A program made the translations under genes and the position numbers. Of a stretch of DNA of 26,107 nt, positions 1 to 7,589 are shown piece by piece (the first letter of the stretch is position 1; each line of letters starts with the position of its first letter). This stretch comes from Myxococcota bacterium (lineage in GTDB: Bacteria > Myxococcota_A > UBA9160 > PR03). Location: contig JALOQG010000008.1 in NCBI GenBank assembly GCA_025453505.1, positions 1-26,107 on the forward strand. The letters are read 5' to 3'. The notes under the pieces were generated by a model. The model was not told the DNA's origin and ran no database searches. It saw nothing but the letters and a program-made list of their open reading frames with translations.

Positions 1-1
1 G

Positions 2-967
2 ACGCTCGTGCTCTTCGACGGATCCCCGTTCCACCCGGGCCCGGCTGCGCTCTTCGATCTCGCGCAGGAGGAGGCCGTCGACGTGCTCGGCGTGTCGGCG
101 AAGTTCCTCGACTCGGCACGCAAGGCGGGCCTGCGCCCGGCCGATTCGCACGATCTCGCGTCCGTTCGCACGATCCTCTCGACGGGCTCGCCGCTCGTGC
201 CCGAGGGTTTCGATTTCGTGTACGAGGCGGTCGCGCCCGACGTGCAGCTCGCCTCGATCTCGGGCGGCACCGACATCGTCTCGTGTTTCGTCGGCGGCGA
301 TCCGACCGGCCCGGTGTGGCGCGGCGAATGCCAGCGGCCGGGCCTCGGCATGGCGGTGGACGTGTTCGACGAAACGGGCCGCCCCTGCGAACCCGGCCTG
401 GCGGGCGAACTCGTGTGCACGCGCGCGTTCCCGTCGATGCCGGTCTACTTCTGGAACGACGCGGACGGCGCGAAATACCGCGCGGCCTACTTCGAGCGCT
501 TCCCCGGCGTCTGGCACCACGGCGACTTCGCCGAATGGACGCCGCACGGCGGCATGATCATCCACGGGCGCAGCGACGCGACGTTGAACCCCGGCGGCGT
601 GCGCATCGGCACCGCCGAGATCTATCGCCAGGTCGAGCAGATCGAAGCGGTGCAGGAATCGCTGGTGATCGGCCAGCCGTGGCGGGACGACGTGCGCGTC
701 GTGCTCTTCGTCCGGCTGCGCGACGGCGCCCTGCTGGACGACGCCCTGCGCGACGAGATCAAGCGCCGCATCCGCACGAGCACGACGCCGCGACACGTAC
801 CCGCGGTGATCGCGCAGGTCGCGGACATTCCGCGCACCCGGAGCGGCAAGATCGTCGAGCTGGCGGTGCGCGACGTCGTGCTCGGCCGCGCCGTCGCGAA
901 TCGCGAGGCGCTGGCCAACCCCGAAGCGCTCGAGCTCTTCCGCGACCGCCCCGAACTCGCCGGCTAG
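2..967 (+). CDS. Acetoacetyl-CoA synthetase, C-terminal part (5' end outside window)
   Basis: This acyl-activating enzyme should convert acetoacetate, ATP and CoA to acetoacetyl-CoA in the cytoplasm, feeding ketone-body or polyhydroxybutyrate carbon into acyl-CoA metabolism. The reading frame is open from base 2, so roughly the first half of a ~650-residue protein is missing and the GTG at position 8 is not a real start. Visible family motifs are SISGGTDI (adenylate binding), the HGDFAEW and HGRSDATLNPGGVRIGT stretch (hinge and ATP binding), and RTRSGKIVELAV near the end, carrying the acyl-adenylation lysine. The long GVRIGTAEIY run and the EALANPEALELF tail are typical of acetoacetyl-CoA synthetases rather than acetyl-CoA synthetases. 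It ends 9 bases before the glutathione S-transferase gene and may be co-transcribed with it. Confidence 0.95.
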   Translation, partial: TLVLFDGSPFHPGPAALFDLAQEEAVDVLGVSAKFLDSARKAGLRPADSHDLASVRTILSTGSPLVPEGFDFVYEAVAPDVQLASISGGTDIVSCFVGGDPTGPVWRGECQRPGLGMAVDVFDETGRPCEPGLAGELVCTRAFPSMPVYFWNDADGAKYRAAYFERFPGVWHHGDFAEWTPHGGMIIHGRSDATLNPGGVRIGTAEIYRQVEQIEAVQESLVIGQPWRDDVRVVLFVRLRDGALLDDALRDEIKRRIRTSTTPRHVPAVIAQVADIPRTRSGKIVELAVRDVVLGRAVANREALANPEALELFRDRPELAG

Positions 968-976
968 CCTCGGTGG

Positions 977-1582
977 ATGAAGCTCTACGATTTCCACTAC
1001 GCGCCGAACCCGCGCAAGGTGCGCGTCTACCTGGCGGAGAAGGGCCTCTCGATCCCGCTCGTGCCGGTGAACCTGATGCAGGGCGAACAGAACGCGCCCG
1101 CCTTCCTCGCGAAGAACCCGATGGGCGGCCTGCCGGTGCTCGAACTCGACGACGGCACCTGCCTGCGCGAGTCGCTCGCCATCATCGAATACCTCGAAGA
1201 GCTGCACCCCGCGCCGCCGATGATCGGGACGACGCCGCTCGAGCGCGCGCAGGTGCGGGCGATCGAGCGCACCGCGGACCTCGGCCTCGTCGGCGGCGTC
1301 GCGCGCGTGTTCCACAACACGCTCTCGGTGCTGCCGGGACGCGAGCCGAATCCCGAGATGGCGGCGATCGCGCGGCGCGATCTCGAGCGGCCGTCGCGGC
1401 ATCTCGCGTCGCTCCTCGGTGACGGCCGCGCCTTCCTCGCCGGCGATCGCGTCACGATCGCCGACTGCACGGCCTTCGCGGCGATCGAGTTCGCGCGCAC
1501 CGGCAATCTCGCAATCGCCTGGCCCGACGCGCTCGCCGCCTGGTTCGACCGCTTCCGCGAACGCCCGAGCGCGGCGGCGTGA
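977..1582 (+). CDS. Glutathione S-transferase family protein
   Basis: A 201-residue cytoplasmic protein of the GST fold. The N-terminal thioredoxin-like domain (about residues 1-80) opens with MKLYDFHYAPNPRKVRVYLAEKG and carries the glutathione-binding NPMGGLPVLELDDG stretch with its cis-proline, then the ES pair in LRESLAIIEYLEE. The all-alpha C-terminal domain follows, with the usual ITIADC-like N-capping motif (seen as VTIADCTAF). At the usual catalytic Ser/Cys/Tyr position I see only PNP, so the chemistry (conjugation, dehalogenation or ligand binding) cannot be assigned. The ATG follows the synthetase stop by 9 bases with only a weak GGTGG ahead of it. The substrate is unknown. Confidence 0.93.
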   Translation: MKLYDFHYAPNPRKVRVYLAEKGLSIPLVPVNLMQGEQNAPAFLAKNPMGGLPVLELDDGTCLRESLAIIEYLEELHPAPPMIGTTPLERAQVRAIERTADLGLVGGVARVFHNTLSVLPGREPNPEMAAIARRDLERPSRHLASLLGDGRAFLAGDRVTIADCTAFAAIEFARTGNLAIAWPDALAAWFDRFRERPSAAA

Positions 1583-1601
1583 AGGCCGGTTCGCGCCGAA
1601 G

Positions 1602-1621
1602 CTGCCGGGTTTGCTCGGCAG
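1602..1621 (+). terminator. Possible weak terminator hairpin after the GST gene
   Basis: CTGCCG and CGGCAG pair perfectly around an 8-base loop (a G-T wobble can extend the stem to 7), 20 bases past the GST stop and 29 bases before hicB. There is no T-run after it, so intrinsic termination is doubtful. It may simply reduce read-through into the toxin-antitoxin pair. Confidence 0.3.
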
Positions 1622-1649
1622 GCGTGCTCCGGGCACACTGAGGCACCCC

Positions 1650-1886
1650 ATGGTCCCCGTCGAGAACCGCATGTCCTACCGCGTCGAGATCGAGCGCGAG
1701 GACGACGGCCGCTGGATCGCGGAAGTCGTCGCACTCCCGGGCGTCCTGGCATACGGGAGCAGTCCCGAGAACGCACTCGCGAACGCGCAGGCAATGGCGC
1801 TGCGCGTGCTGGCCGATCGCATCGAGCACGGCGAACCGCCCCACGGCCCGCTGTCGCTCCGCTTCGAGACGTCGATCGCGCCGTGA
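1650..1886 (+). CDS. hicB: HicB-family antitoxin, short form
   Basis: A 78-residue HicB-like protein, predicted to neutralise the HicA toxin encoded directly after it. The core YRVEIEREDDGRWIAEVVALPGV, followed by AYGSSPENALANAQ, is the partial RNase H-like fold of HicB antitoxins. Many HicB proteins are about 110-150 residues and end in a ribbon-helix-helix or helix-turn-helix DNA-binding domain. This one stops after the first domain, so autorepression by HicB itself looks unlikely. I chose the ATG at 1650 because GAGG sits 6 bases upstream; the ATG at 1671 (71 residues) is an equally family-like N-terminus. The stop overlaps the hicA start in a GTGA, which supports translational coupling. 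The order is antitoxin first. Confidence 0.88.
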   Translation: MVPVENRMSYRVEIEREDDGRWIAEVVALPGVLAYGSSPENALANAQAMALRVLADRIEHGEPPHGPLSLRFETSIAP

Positions 1887-2095
1887 CGCAGTGGCCCGCG
1901 ACGCGGGCCGCGCGTGTGCTGGCTGCCCTGCATCGCATCGGATGGCAGACGCGCCGCATGCGTGGTTCGCACCGTGTTCTCATGCGTGCCGGCTGGCCGG
2001 ACTACGTGTGGGCGTTTCACGATCGCGAGGAAATCGGACCCCGCATGCTCGCCCGCATGGCGCGCAACACCGGACTCGAGCCCAGCGATCTGTGA
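1883..2095 (+). CDS. hicA: HicA-family mRNA interferase toxin
   Basis: A 70-residue HicA-like double-stranded-RNA-binding fold protein, predicted to cleave mRNA independently of the ribosome when HicB is lost. The key motif is GSHRVLM, where the His is the family's catalytic residue, followed by FHDREEIGPRMLARMA and the ending NTGLEPSDL, both characteristic of HicA. The start is GTG, overlapping the hicB stop by 4 bases with no Shine-Dalgarno of its own, so translation probably depends on hicB termination. Whether this pair is an active toxin-antitoxin system cannot be told from sequence; the catalytic His is intact. Confidence 0.88.
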   Translation: MTQWPATRAARVLAALHRIGWQTRRMRGSHRVLMRAGWPDYVWAFHDREEIGPRMLARMARNTGLEPSDL

Positions 2096-2133
2096 GCCCC
2101 GTCGCGACTTACACGCGCCGGCACTCGCAGCCG

Positions 2134-2637
2134 CTACCTCCCGCTCCCGGCGCCGAGTTGGCGGAGGTCGATCGTATCGCCGGGGCGGAGGCCGACGGCG
2201 CGCAGGCGGCCGCCGGCGGTTTCGATCGCGAACGACGCGGGCAGGCCGCTCGGATAGCGCTTGAGGCGCGCCTCGTAGGCCATCGGAGTCTCGTCGGGCT
2301 GCCGCGGCGGCTCGACCGGCATCTCGTAGATCGAGATCACGCGGCCGTCGGCGTCGAGAAACGCGACGTCGATCGGCACGAGGCAGTCGCGCATCACGAA
2401 GGCGGTGGGATGCGGCGCCGGGAACGGAAAGATCATGCCGCCGTTGGCGTCGATGTGCGGGCGTCCGCCGAGGCCGCGGAACTGCGTCTGCGGATCGCGC
2501 GCGACCTCGAGCACGAAACGCTCGCCGTGGATCCACACGTCGATCGAGTCGAGCTGTTTCGCCAGCGGTTGCGCACCGGCCAGCGCGGCCACGAGCGCGA
2601 GCGTGGCCGCCGTTCCCATCATCCGCCAGCGTCGCAT
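2134..2637 (-). CDS. Exported DUF192 family protein
   Basis: A 167-residue protein of the DUF192/UPF0127 family, whose biochemical role is not established. An N-terminal hydrophobic stretch (about residues 8-22, ending near AGAQ) looks like a Sec signal peptide, so the mature domain is probably periplasmic. Family hallmarks are FRGLGGRPHIDANGGMIFPF, then FVMRDCLVPIDVAFLDADG (equivalent to the usual FWMKNTLIPLDIIFID), and a closing GLRPGDTIDL. A stretch rich in Pro and charge (VEPPRQPDETPMAYEARLKR) is inserted before the last strands. The ATG overlaps the upstream dehydrogenase stop by one base (TGATG), so it is the last gene of a coupled three-gene operon. Confidence 0.9.
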   Translation of the reverse strand: MRRWRMMGTAATLALVAALAGAQPLAKQLDSIDVWIHGERFVLEVARDPQTQFRGLGGRPHIDANGGMIFPFPAPHPTAFVMRDCLVPIDVAFLDADGRVISIYEMPVEPPRQPDETPMAYEARLKRYPSGLPASFAIETAGGRLRAVGLRPGDTIDLRQLGAGSGR

Positions 2638-3584
2638 CAAGGAACCTCGTTGCGCAGCGGCGCGCCGCGCCGCTCGCGCGCCAGGTTGTCCAGGAAGATC
2701 GCGGTCGCGCGCACCAGATTGCCCGGCGTGTCGCCGGAATTGTGAGGCGTCACGATGACGTTCGGCAGCGACCAGAGCGGACTCTCCGCCGGCAGCGGCT
2801 CGGTCTCGAAGACGTCGAGCCCCGCGCCGCCGAGATGACCGGTCTCGAGCGCCGCCACGAGCGCGGGCTCTTCGACGAGCGCGCCGCGGCCGACGTTCAC
2901 CAGCCAGGCGCCGCGCCGCATCGACGCGATCCGGCGCGCGTCGAGCAGATGCTGCGTGGCGTCGCTGAGCGGCAGCGCGAGCACGACCGCGTCGGCGACC
3001 GCGAGCAGCTCGTCGAGCCGCGCGAGCGGCCACGTCTCGCACGGCTCGTCGCCGCGCGGGGTGCGCCGCACGCCGATCACGCGCATGCGCAGCGCGGCGC
3101 CGATCCGCGCGACTTCGAGCCCGATCGGCCCGAGCCCGACGACGCCGAGCGTGAGCCCCTGCAGGTCCGCGACGTCGTGCCGCTCCCAAGCGCGACGCAC
3201 CTGCGCGTCGCGCCACGTCTCGGCGCCGCGCGAGAGCGCGAGCAGGTACCAGATCGCGGTGTGCGCGATCGGCACGGCGTTCGCGCCCGACGAGGTCGTG
3301 AGCCGCACGCCGCGCTCGCGCAGTTTTCCGAAGAACGGATTGTCGACGCCCGCGCTGAAGCTGTGCAGCCAGCGCAGCTTCGGCGCGTCGCGCAGCGCCA
3401 GCAAGAAGGGGCGCACGTGATCGGGGTAGAAATCGCCGGAGAAGTACGCGATCTCGACGTCCGCCGGATCGCCTTCGAGCACGTCGTCGCGCAGCACGAC
3501 GAGCGGGGCGCCGGGCGCCGCGGCGGCGAGCTCCGCGGCATGGCGATCGGCCACGCGGCCGGAGAGGAGCAGCGAGCCGGTCAT
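2637..3584 (-). CDS. D-isomer-specific 2-hydroxyacid dehydrogenase, NAD(P)-dependent
   Basis: A 315-residue cytoplasmic oxidoreductase expected to interconvert a D-2-hydroxyacid and a 2-keto acid. The Rossmann motif GLGPIG lies at about 150-155. The catalytic triad of the family is visible: Arg233 in NVGRGALVEE, Glu262 in DVFETEPLP, and His281 in TPHNSG. SAGVDNPFF at about 77-85 is the substrate-loop region. The ATG is 6 bases after the LLM monooxygenase stop on the same strand, and the stop overlaps the DUF192 start, so the three are co-transcribed. The actual substrate cannot be read from sequence; the operon suggests it acts on a product of a flavin monooxygenation pathway, which is inference. 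Confidence 0.93.
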   Translation of the reverse strand: MTGSLLLSGRVADRHAAELAAAAPGAPLVVLRDDVLEGDPADVEIAYFSGDFYPDHVRPFLLALRDAPKLRWLHSFSAGVDNPFFGKLRERGVRLTTSSGANAVPIAHTAIWYLLALSRGAETWRDAQVRRAWERHDVADLQGLTLGVVGLGPIGLEVARIGAALRMRVIGVRRTPRGDEPCETWPLARLDELLAVADAVVLALPLSDATQHLLDARRIASMRRGAWLVNVGRGALVEEPALVAALETGHLGGAGLDVFETEPLPAESPLWSLPNVIVTPHNSGDTPGNLVRATAIFLDNLARERRGAPLRNEVP

Positions 3585-3590
3585 CGTCGC

Positions 3591-4790
3591 TCAGCCCGCC
3601 CGGCGCTCCTGCTTCTGCTTCTGCTCGGCGACGTGCTTCTGGATCTCCTGGTTGATCGCATTGCCCATCGCGCCGATGAAGGTCGGCCGGTTCTGCGCCG
3701 CCCAGTCCATGCTGGCCTGGCGATTGACGTTGAGGCGCTGGAACGGCGGCATCACGTAGCGCGCGAAGAGTTCGTAGCTGCGCTTCGTCTCGGCCCAGTC
3801 GGCCCAGTTGTGCGCCATGTGCAGGAAGCAGCCGAAGCCGCCCGACTGCTTCTCGAGCCGCTCCATCTGCGCGATCGCGTCGTCGGGGTCACCGATCACG
3901 GCGAGGCCCGACGCGACGAGCGCGTCGATCGCGTTGTCGATCGAACCCGCCGGCGCGAGCGGCAGCGCGGCGACCTCCTGGAAGTACTTGAGCCAGTTCG
4001 CGAGGCCGAAGCGCACGTTCTCGCGCGCCTTCTCCCGGGTCTCGGCGATGTGCATCGGACCGACGAGGCGCCACGCCGAACGCTGCGCTTCGTGACCGAA
4101 CTCGGCGGCGCGCTCCGAGCAGATCTGCCAGTTCATGGCGAGCGCGTTGAAGCCGCCCGTGCTGGTCGCGCCGATCGAGAGGAGGCCCACGCCGTGCTTG
4201 CCCGCCGCGCGCGCACCGGCCGGCGACACCTGCGACGCGACGCAGATCTCGATGTGCGGGCGCGTGAACGGCGCGAGCTGGAGGCGCGCCTCGCGCAGCT
4301 CGAACCAGTCGGCCTTGTGCGTGACGGTCTCGCCGCGCAGCAGCGGCACCAGCACCCCGATCGCCTCGTCCATCCTGTCGCGCTGCTTCGCGACGTCGAT
4401 GCCCATCATGAACGCGTCGCTCGGCAGCGCGCCCGGTCCGACGCCGAAGATCGTGCGGCCGCGCGTCATGTGGTCGAGCTGGTTGATGCGGTCGGCCAGC
4501 ATCAGCGGATGGTGGTACGGCAGCGACGACACGCCGGTGCCGAGCTTGATGTGGCGCGTACGCTCGGCCGCCGCGGCGATGAAGAGCTCCGGCGACGCGA
4601 TGATCTCGTAGCCGGCCGAGTGGTGTTCGCCGATCCACGCCTCGTCGTAGCCGAGCTGGTCGAGCCACTCGACGAGCTCGAAGTCGCGGCGCAGCGCGAG
4701 ATGCGGGTTCTCACCGACGGGATGGAACGGCGCGATGAAGATGCCGAAGCGCATCGCGGGCGGGAACGGCGGAGCGGAGGGAGTGGTCAC
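3591..4790 (-). CDS. LLM-class flavin-dependent monooxygenase (limonene monooxygenase-like)
   Basis: A 399-residue bacterial-luciferase-like (TIM barrel) flavoprotein that would use reduced FMN and O2 to oxygenate an organic substrate, relying on a separate flavin reductase not seen here. Family signatures are MRFGIFIAPFHP at the first strand, DEAWIGEHHS, IKLGTGVSSLPYHHPLMLA, and GRTIFGVGPGALPSDAF. The overall pattern resembles the limonene 1,2-monooxygenase (LimB-like) subgroup common in high-GC bacteria. The C-terminus is charged and Gln/Lys-rich (KHVAEQKQKQERRAG). I chose the GTG at 4790, not the ATG at 4754, because AGAGGAAG sits 6 bases ahead of the GTG. It heads the operon with the dehydrogenase and DUF192 genes. 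Confidence 0.93.
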   Translation of the reverse strand: MTTPSAPPFPPAMRFGIFIAPFHPVGENPHLALRRDFELVEWLDQLGYDEAWIGEHHSAGYEIIASPELFIAAAAERTRHIKLGTGVSSLPYHHPLMLADRINQLDHMTRGRTIFGVGPGALPSDAFMMGIDVAKQRDRMDEAIGVLVPLLRGETVTHKADWFELREARLQLAPFTRPHIEICVASQVSPAGARAAGKHGVGLLSIGATSTGGFNALAMNWQICSERAAEFGHEAQRSAWRLVGPMHIAETREKARENVRFGLANWLKYFQEVAALPLAPAGSIDNAIDALVASGLAVIGDPDDAIAQMERLEKQSGGFGCFLHMAHNWADWAETKRSYELFARYVMPPFQRLNVNRQASMDWAAQNRPTFIGAMGNAINQEIQKHVAEQKQKQERRAG

Positions 4791-4796
4791 GATCGG

Positions 4797-4804
4797 CTTC
4801 CTCT
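4797..4804 (-). promoter_or_regulatory. Shine-Dalgarno deciding the GTG start of the LLM monooxygenase
   Basis: On the minus strand AGAGGAAG precedes the GTG at 4790 by 6 bases. No comparable purine run precedes the downstream ATG at 4754, so the longer, GTG-initiated form is preferred. Confidence 0.65.
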
Positions 4805-4873
4805 CGGGCGAACGCGGGGGGAATCCCGGGCCGGCGGAGCGTAGCCCGACGCGGGAGGATTCACCGGGGCCGC

Positions 4874-6070
4874 TCAGTAGAGCTCGACACGTCCCTCGAG
4901 CAGCGCGTCCCGCAGCGCATCGAGTCCACCGAGCTCGCTGCGCACGATCGCCGCGATCGGCGCCTCGAGCGCGTTCGCATCGGCGCCCTCGCGAAGCGCG
5001 ACGCGAACGTCGACCAGACGTGGATCCGTCACCGCGTGGCCGATCCGGCTGACGAGCACGCAGCTCGCGTCGCACACGGCGGGCAACTCGGCCACGATCG
5101 TCCCGGCGATGCGGCTCGCGACGAGGTTGTAGAGCTTGCCGACGTGGGTCACGGGGTTCTTGCCCGCCGCGGCTTCGAGCGTCATCGGGCGGTAGGGCGT
5201 GATCAGGCCACTGGTCCGGTTGCCACGGCCGACCTCGCCGTCGTCGCCGGCTTCCGCGGAGGTCCCGGTCACGGTGAGATACACGTCGCCGCGTTCGACG
5301 TCGTCGGCGGCGTTGACGGTGACCGTCACGTCGCAACGGGTGGCGCGCCGCGCCGCCGCGAGCGCGATCTCGTGCGCACTCTGCTTCGCGCGCACGTAGT
5401 CGCCGATGTCGCGCAGGGTTCGACCGATGAATGCGCAGCCGATCGAGAGCTCGACGCGCGCGCCGCGCCGCACGCCCATCACCTTCACGTCGCTGCCGAT
5501 CGCCGGATGCGCGCGTCTCGTTGCTTCCGCGTTGAGGGAACGCTCGACTTCGAGCACGGCGCGCTCGAGCTCCGTGAACGGCGCGAAGCCGGCCCCACAT
5601 GAGGTGTCGTTCGCGAGCGCCACGGCGCCGCTGCGGCCGAAGAGCGCGGTCAGGTCGCTCGATCCCGGCCGCACGCGCGGCGTGACGACGAGATGCCGCT
5701 CCACGTCGAGCGCCGGGACGTTCGCGCGGAACCACTCCCGGCACGTCTCGATGGCGATCTCGTGCACGGGGATCCGCTCGCCGCGATGGACGTCGGTCGC
5801 GCGGCCGGCGAGCACGATCTCGATCGGCGCCAGCATCTCGCCGCCGCCGAACGCCGCCCGCGCGGCGCCGCCGCAGAGCAGCACCTTGTCGACGTTGTGG
5901 TGGAGGATCGTGCCGAAGCGGCGCAGGTATTCGCGGCACAGCCGCACGCAGAAGTGCTCGGCGATCGCGTCGCAGATCGTGTCGGGATGCCCGAGCCCCT
6001 TGCGCTCGACGATCTCGACCTCGTGCGCGGCGGGCGAGAGCGAGTCGTACGCGCGGACGACGAGATCCAA
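4874..6070 (-). CDS. mat: Methionine adenosyltransferase, archaeal-type
   Basis: A 398-residue cytoplasmic enzyme predicted to make S-adenosylmethionine from methionine and ATP. It belongs to the archaeal-type family (PF01941), not to the MetK family usual in bacteria. Seen are EIVERKGLGHPDTICDAI near the N-terminus, ALANDTSCGAGFAP in the middle, and GRGNRTSGLITPYRP followed by AAGKNPVTHVGKLYN, all hallmarks of the archaeal-type enzyme. Length matches that family (~400). The start is TTG at 6070, supported by GAGGAG 5 bases upstream; no in-frame ATG fits better. It stands alone on the minus strand, divergent from the sulfatase gene across a 109-base gap that must hold both promoters; I see no clear operator there. 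Confidence 0.93.
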   Translation of the reverse strand: MDLVVRAYDSLSPAAHEVEIVERKGLGHPDTICDAIAEHFCVRLCREYLRRFGTILHHNVDKVLLCGGAARAAFGGGEMLAPIEIVLAGRATDVHRGERIPVHEIAIETCREWFRANVPALDVERHLVVTPRVRPGSSDLTALFGRSGAVALANDTSCGAGFAPFTELERAVLEVERSLNAEATRRAHPAIGSDVKVMGVRRGARVELSIGCAFIGRTLRDIGDYVRAKQSAHEIALAAARRATRCDVTVTVNAADDVERGDVYLTVTGTSAEAGDDGEVGRGNRTSGLITPYRPMTLEAAAGKNPVTHVGKLYNLVASRIAGTIVAELPAVCDASCVLVSRIGHAVTDPRLVDVRVALREGADANALEAPIAAIVRSELGGLDALRDALLEGRVELY

Positions 6071-6075
6071 GCTGG

Positions 6076-6081
6076 CTCCTC
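6076..6081 (-). promoter_or_regulatory. Shine-Dalgarno supporting the TTG start of mat
   Basis: GAGGAG on the minus strand ends 5 bases before the TTG at 6070. This is the only good ribosome-binding signal near the conserved N-terminus. Confidence 0.65.
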
Positions 6082-6179
6082 ACGTCCACCGTGTAGCGCA
6101 GCGGGTCGTCCTGGACTCGGATGACGCGGCGGCGCTCGCTGGCGAGCCGAGATCGCGACGATTAGCTTCGCCTGATCCG

Positions 6180-7589
6180 ATGAGCGCCGTCCCTCCCATG
6201 CGCCTGCGCCCCAGGTCCTCCCGCGCGGCGTGGCTCGCGTTCGTGATCCTGGGCGTCGCGTCACTCGGCTGCGACGGGCGCACGGCGCCGCCGTGGCGAC
6301 CGCCCGACGTCGTGATGATCAGCATCGACACGCTGCGCGCCGATCACCTTCCGACCTACGGCTACGCGCGTCCGACCGCCCCGCACATCGACGCATGGGC
6401 GCGGCAGGCGCTGGTCTTCGATCGCGCCTACAGCGAGGCGCCGCACACGCTGCCGTCGCACGCGTCGCTCTTCACGGGCCTCTACCCGAGTCGCCACGGC
6501 GTGCTCGAGCGCGGCGACACGCTGGCACCGAGCGTCGCGACGATCGCCGAGATGCTCGGCGGTCATCGCTACCGGACGGCCGCTTTCGTCAACTGCTATT
6601 TCCTCGGACCCGACGCGCGCATCATGCGCGGCTTCACGCACTTCGATGCCGACTACGGAGGGACGGACCTTTCGGCGCAACGCGACGCCGGGACGACGAA
6701 CGAGGCGGTCTTCGCCTGGGCCGACGGTCTCGTCGGCGACGAGCCCTACTTCCTGTTCGTCCTCTACTTCGATCTGCACTCGGATTGGGAAGGCCTGCCG
6801 TATCACGCGCCCGAACCGTTTCGTTCGCGCTTCGTGCGAGAGCCTCCGGAGACCTATCGCAGCGGCGACGGCACGCTGTCGGCGACGGCCTACCTGAGTC
6901 ACCTGAACCAGAATCGGATCCGGCTCGATGCGGAAGACCTCCGCTACCTGAGGGATCTCTACGACGCGAGCATCGCCTACACCGACGCCCAGGTCGGCGC
7001 GCTGCTCGACGGACTCGATCGGCGCGGACGGCTGCGCGACGCGATCGTGGTGGTGACGGCGGATCACGGCGAAGAGTTCCAGGATCACGGCAAGCTGCCG
7101 GAGATGCGCGGCGCGCCGGGCCCGTCCTGTCGAGGACTCGAAACGCCCACGCCGGGGCGCACCGATGCGCTCGTGCAACACGTCGACGTGCTCCCGACGC
7201 TCTCCGAGTGTCTCGGCGAACCTCCGCCCGCGGGCGTGCAAGGCCAGAGTTTCCTCGGCGTCTTCGGCGGCGCGCCGGGGCCCCGGACGACCGCATACTT
7301 CGACACGTCGCTCGGCTACCAGCGCGGCGTGCTGCGCGACGGTTGGAAGTGGCTCGAGGATCCGCCCACGGGCGCGCGCCAGCTCTACGATCTGGCGGCG
7401 GACCCGCGCGAGCGGCGCAATCTCGCCAAGCAGGATCTCGAACGCGGCGCCGCGCTCGCCGCCGAACTCGCGCGGCACCGCGCGGAGAACGAGGCGGCGC
7501 GCGTCGCGAGCGAACGCGTCGAGGTCAGCCCGGAAGTCCACGAGGCGCTCGAAGCGCTGGGCTATCTCCCCGCGAGCGAGGAACCTTGA
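6180..7589 (+). CDS. Exported sulfatase-fold hydrolase with Thr nucleophile position
   Basis: A 469-residue alkaline-phosphatase/sulfatase superfamily protein (PF00884). Residues 7-31 form a signal peptide (Arg-rich, then AAWLAFVILGVASLGC); Cys31 could be lipidated, although the lipobox is not canonical. Metal-binding residues are visible as MISIDTLRADHL (Asp50) and VVTADHGEEF (Asp295, His296). The nucleophile motif reads APHTLPSHASLFTG: Thr90 stands where classical sulfatases have Cys or Ser, and His94 where they have Arg. The formylglycine route therefore looks unavailable, and a phosphatase, phosphodiesterase or transferase activity is as likely as sulfatase. After DHG the usual VPLI-type strand is not recognisable for about 25 residues. 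The 3' end overlaps the convergent membrane-protein gene by 28 bases. Start at 6180 or 6198. Confidence 0.88.
   Translation: MSAVPPMRLRPRSSRAAWLAFVILGVASLGCDGRTAPPWRPPDVVMISIDTLRADHLPTYGYARPTAPHIDAWARQALVFDRAYSEAPHTLPSHASLFTGLYPSRHGVLERGDTLAPSVATIAEMLGGHRYRTAAFVNCYFLGPDARIMRGFTHFDADYGGTDLSAQRDAGTTNEAVFAWADGLVGDEPYFLFVLYFDLHSDWEGLPYHAPEPFRSRFVREPPETYRSGDGTLSATAYLSHLNQNRIRLDAEDLRYLRDLYDASIAYTDAQVGALLDGLDRRGRLRDAIVVVTADHGEEFQDHGKLPEMRGAPGPSCRGLETPTPGRTDALVQHVDVLPTLSECLGEPPPAGVQGQSFLGVFGGAPGPRTTAYFDTSLGYQRGVLRDGWKWLEDPPTGARQLYDLAADPRERRNLAKQDLERGAALAAELARHRAENEAARVASERVEVSPEVHEALEALGYLPASEEP

Noticed and set aside
3591..6089. An open frame joining the LLM monooxygenase to an 800-residue upstream extension
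   Set aside because: The extension is antisense-like Arg-rich sequence lying over mat in another frame. The GTG at 4790 with AGAGGAAG is the sensible start.
6480..6494. LYPSR in the sulfatase-fold protein as a formylglycine motif
   Set aside because: It resembles C/S-x-P-S-R by eye but has Leu at the first position. The true nucleophile segment is ten residues earlier, TLPSHASLFTG.
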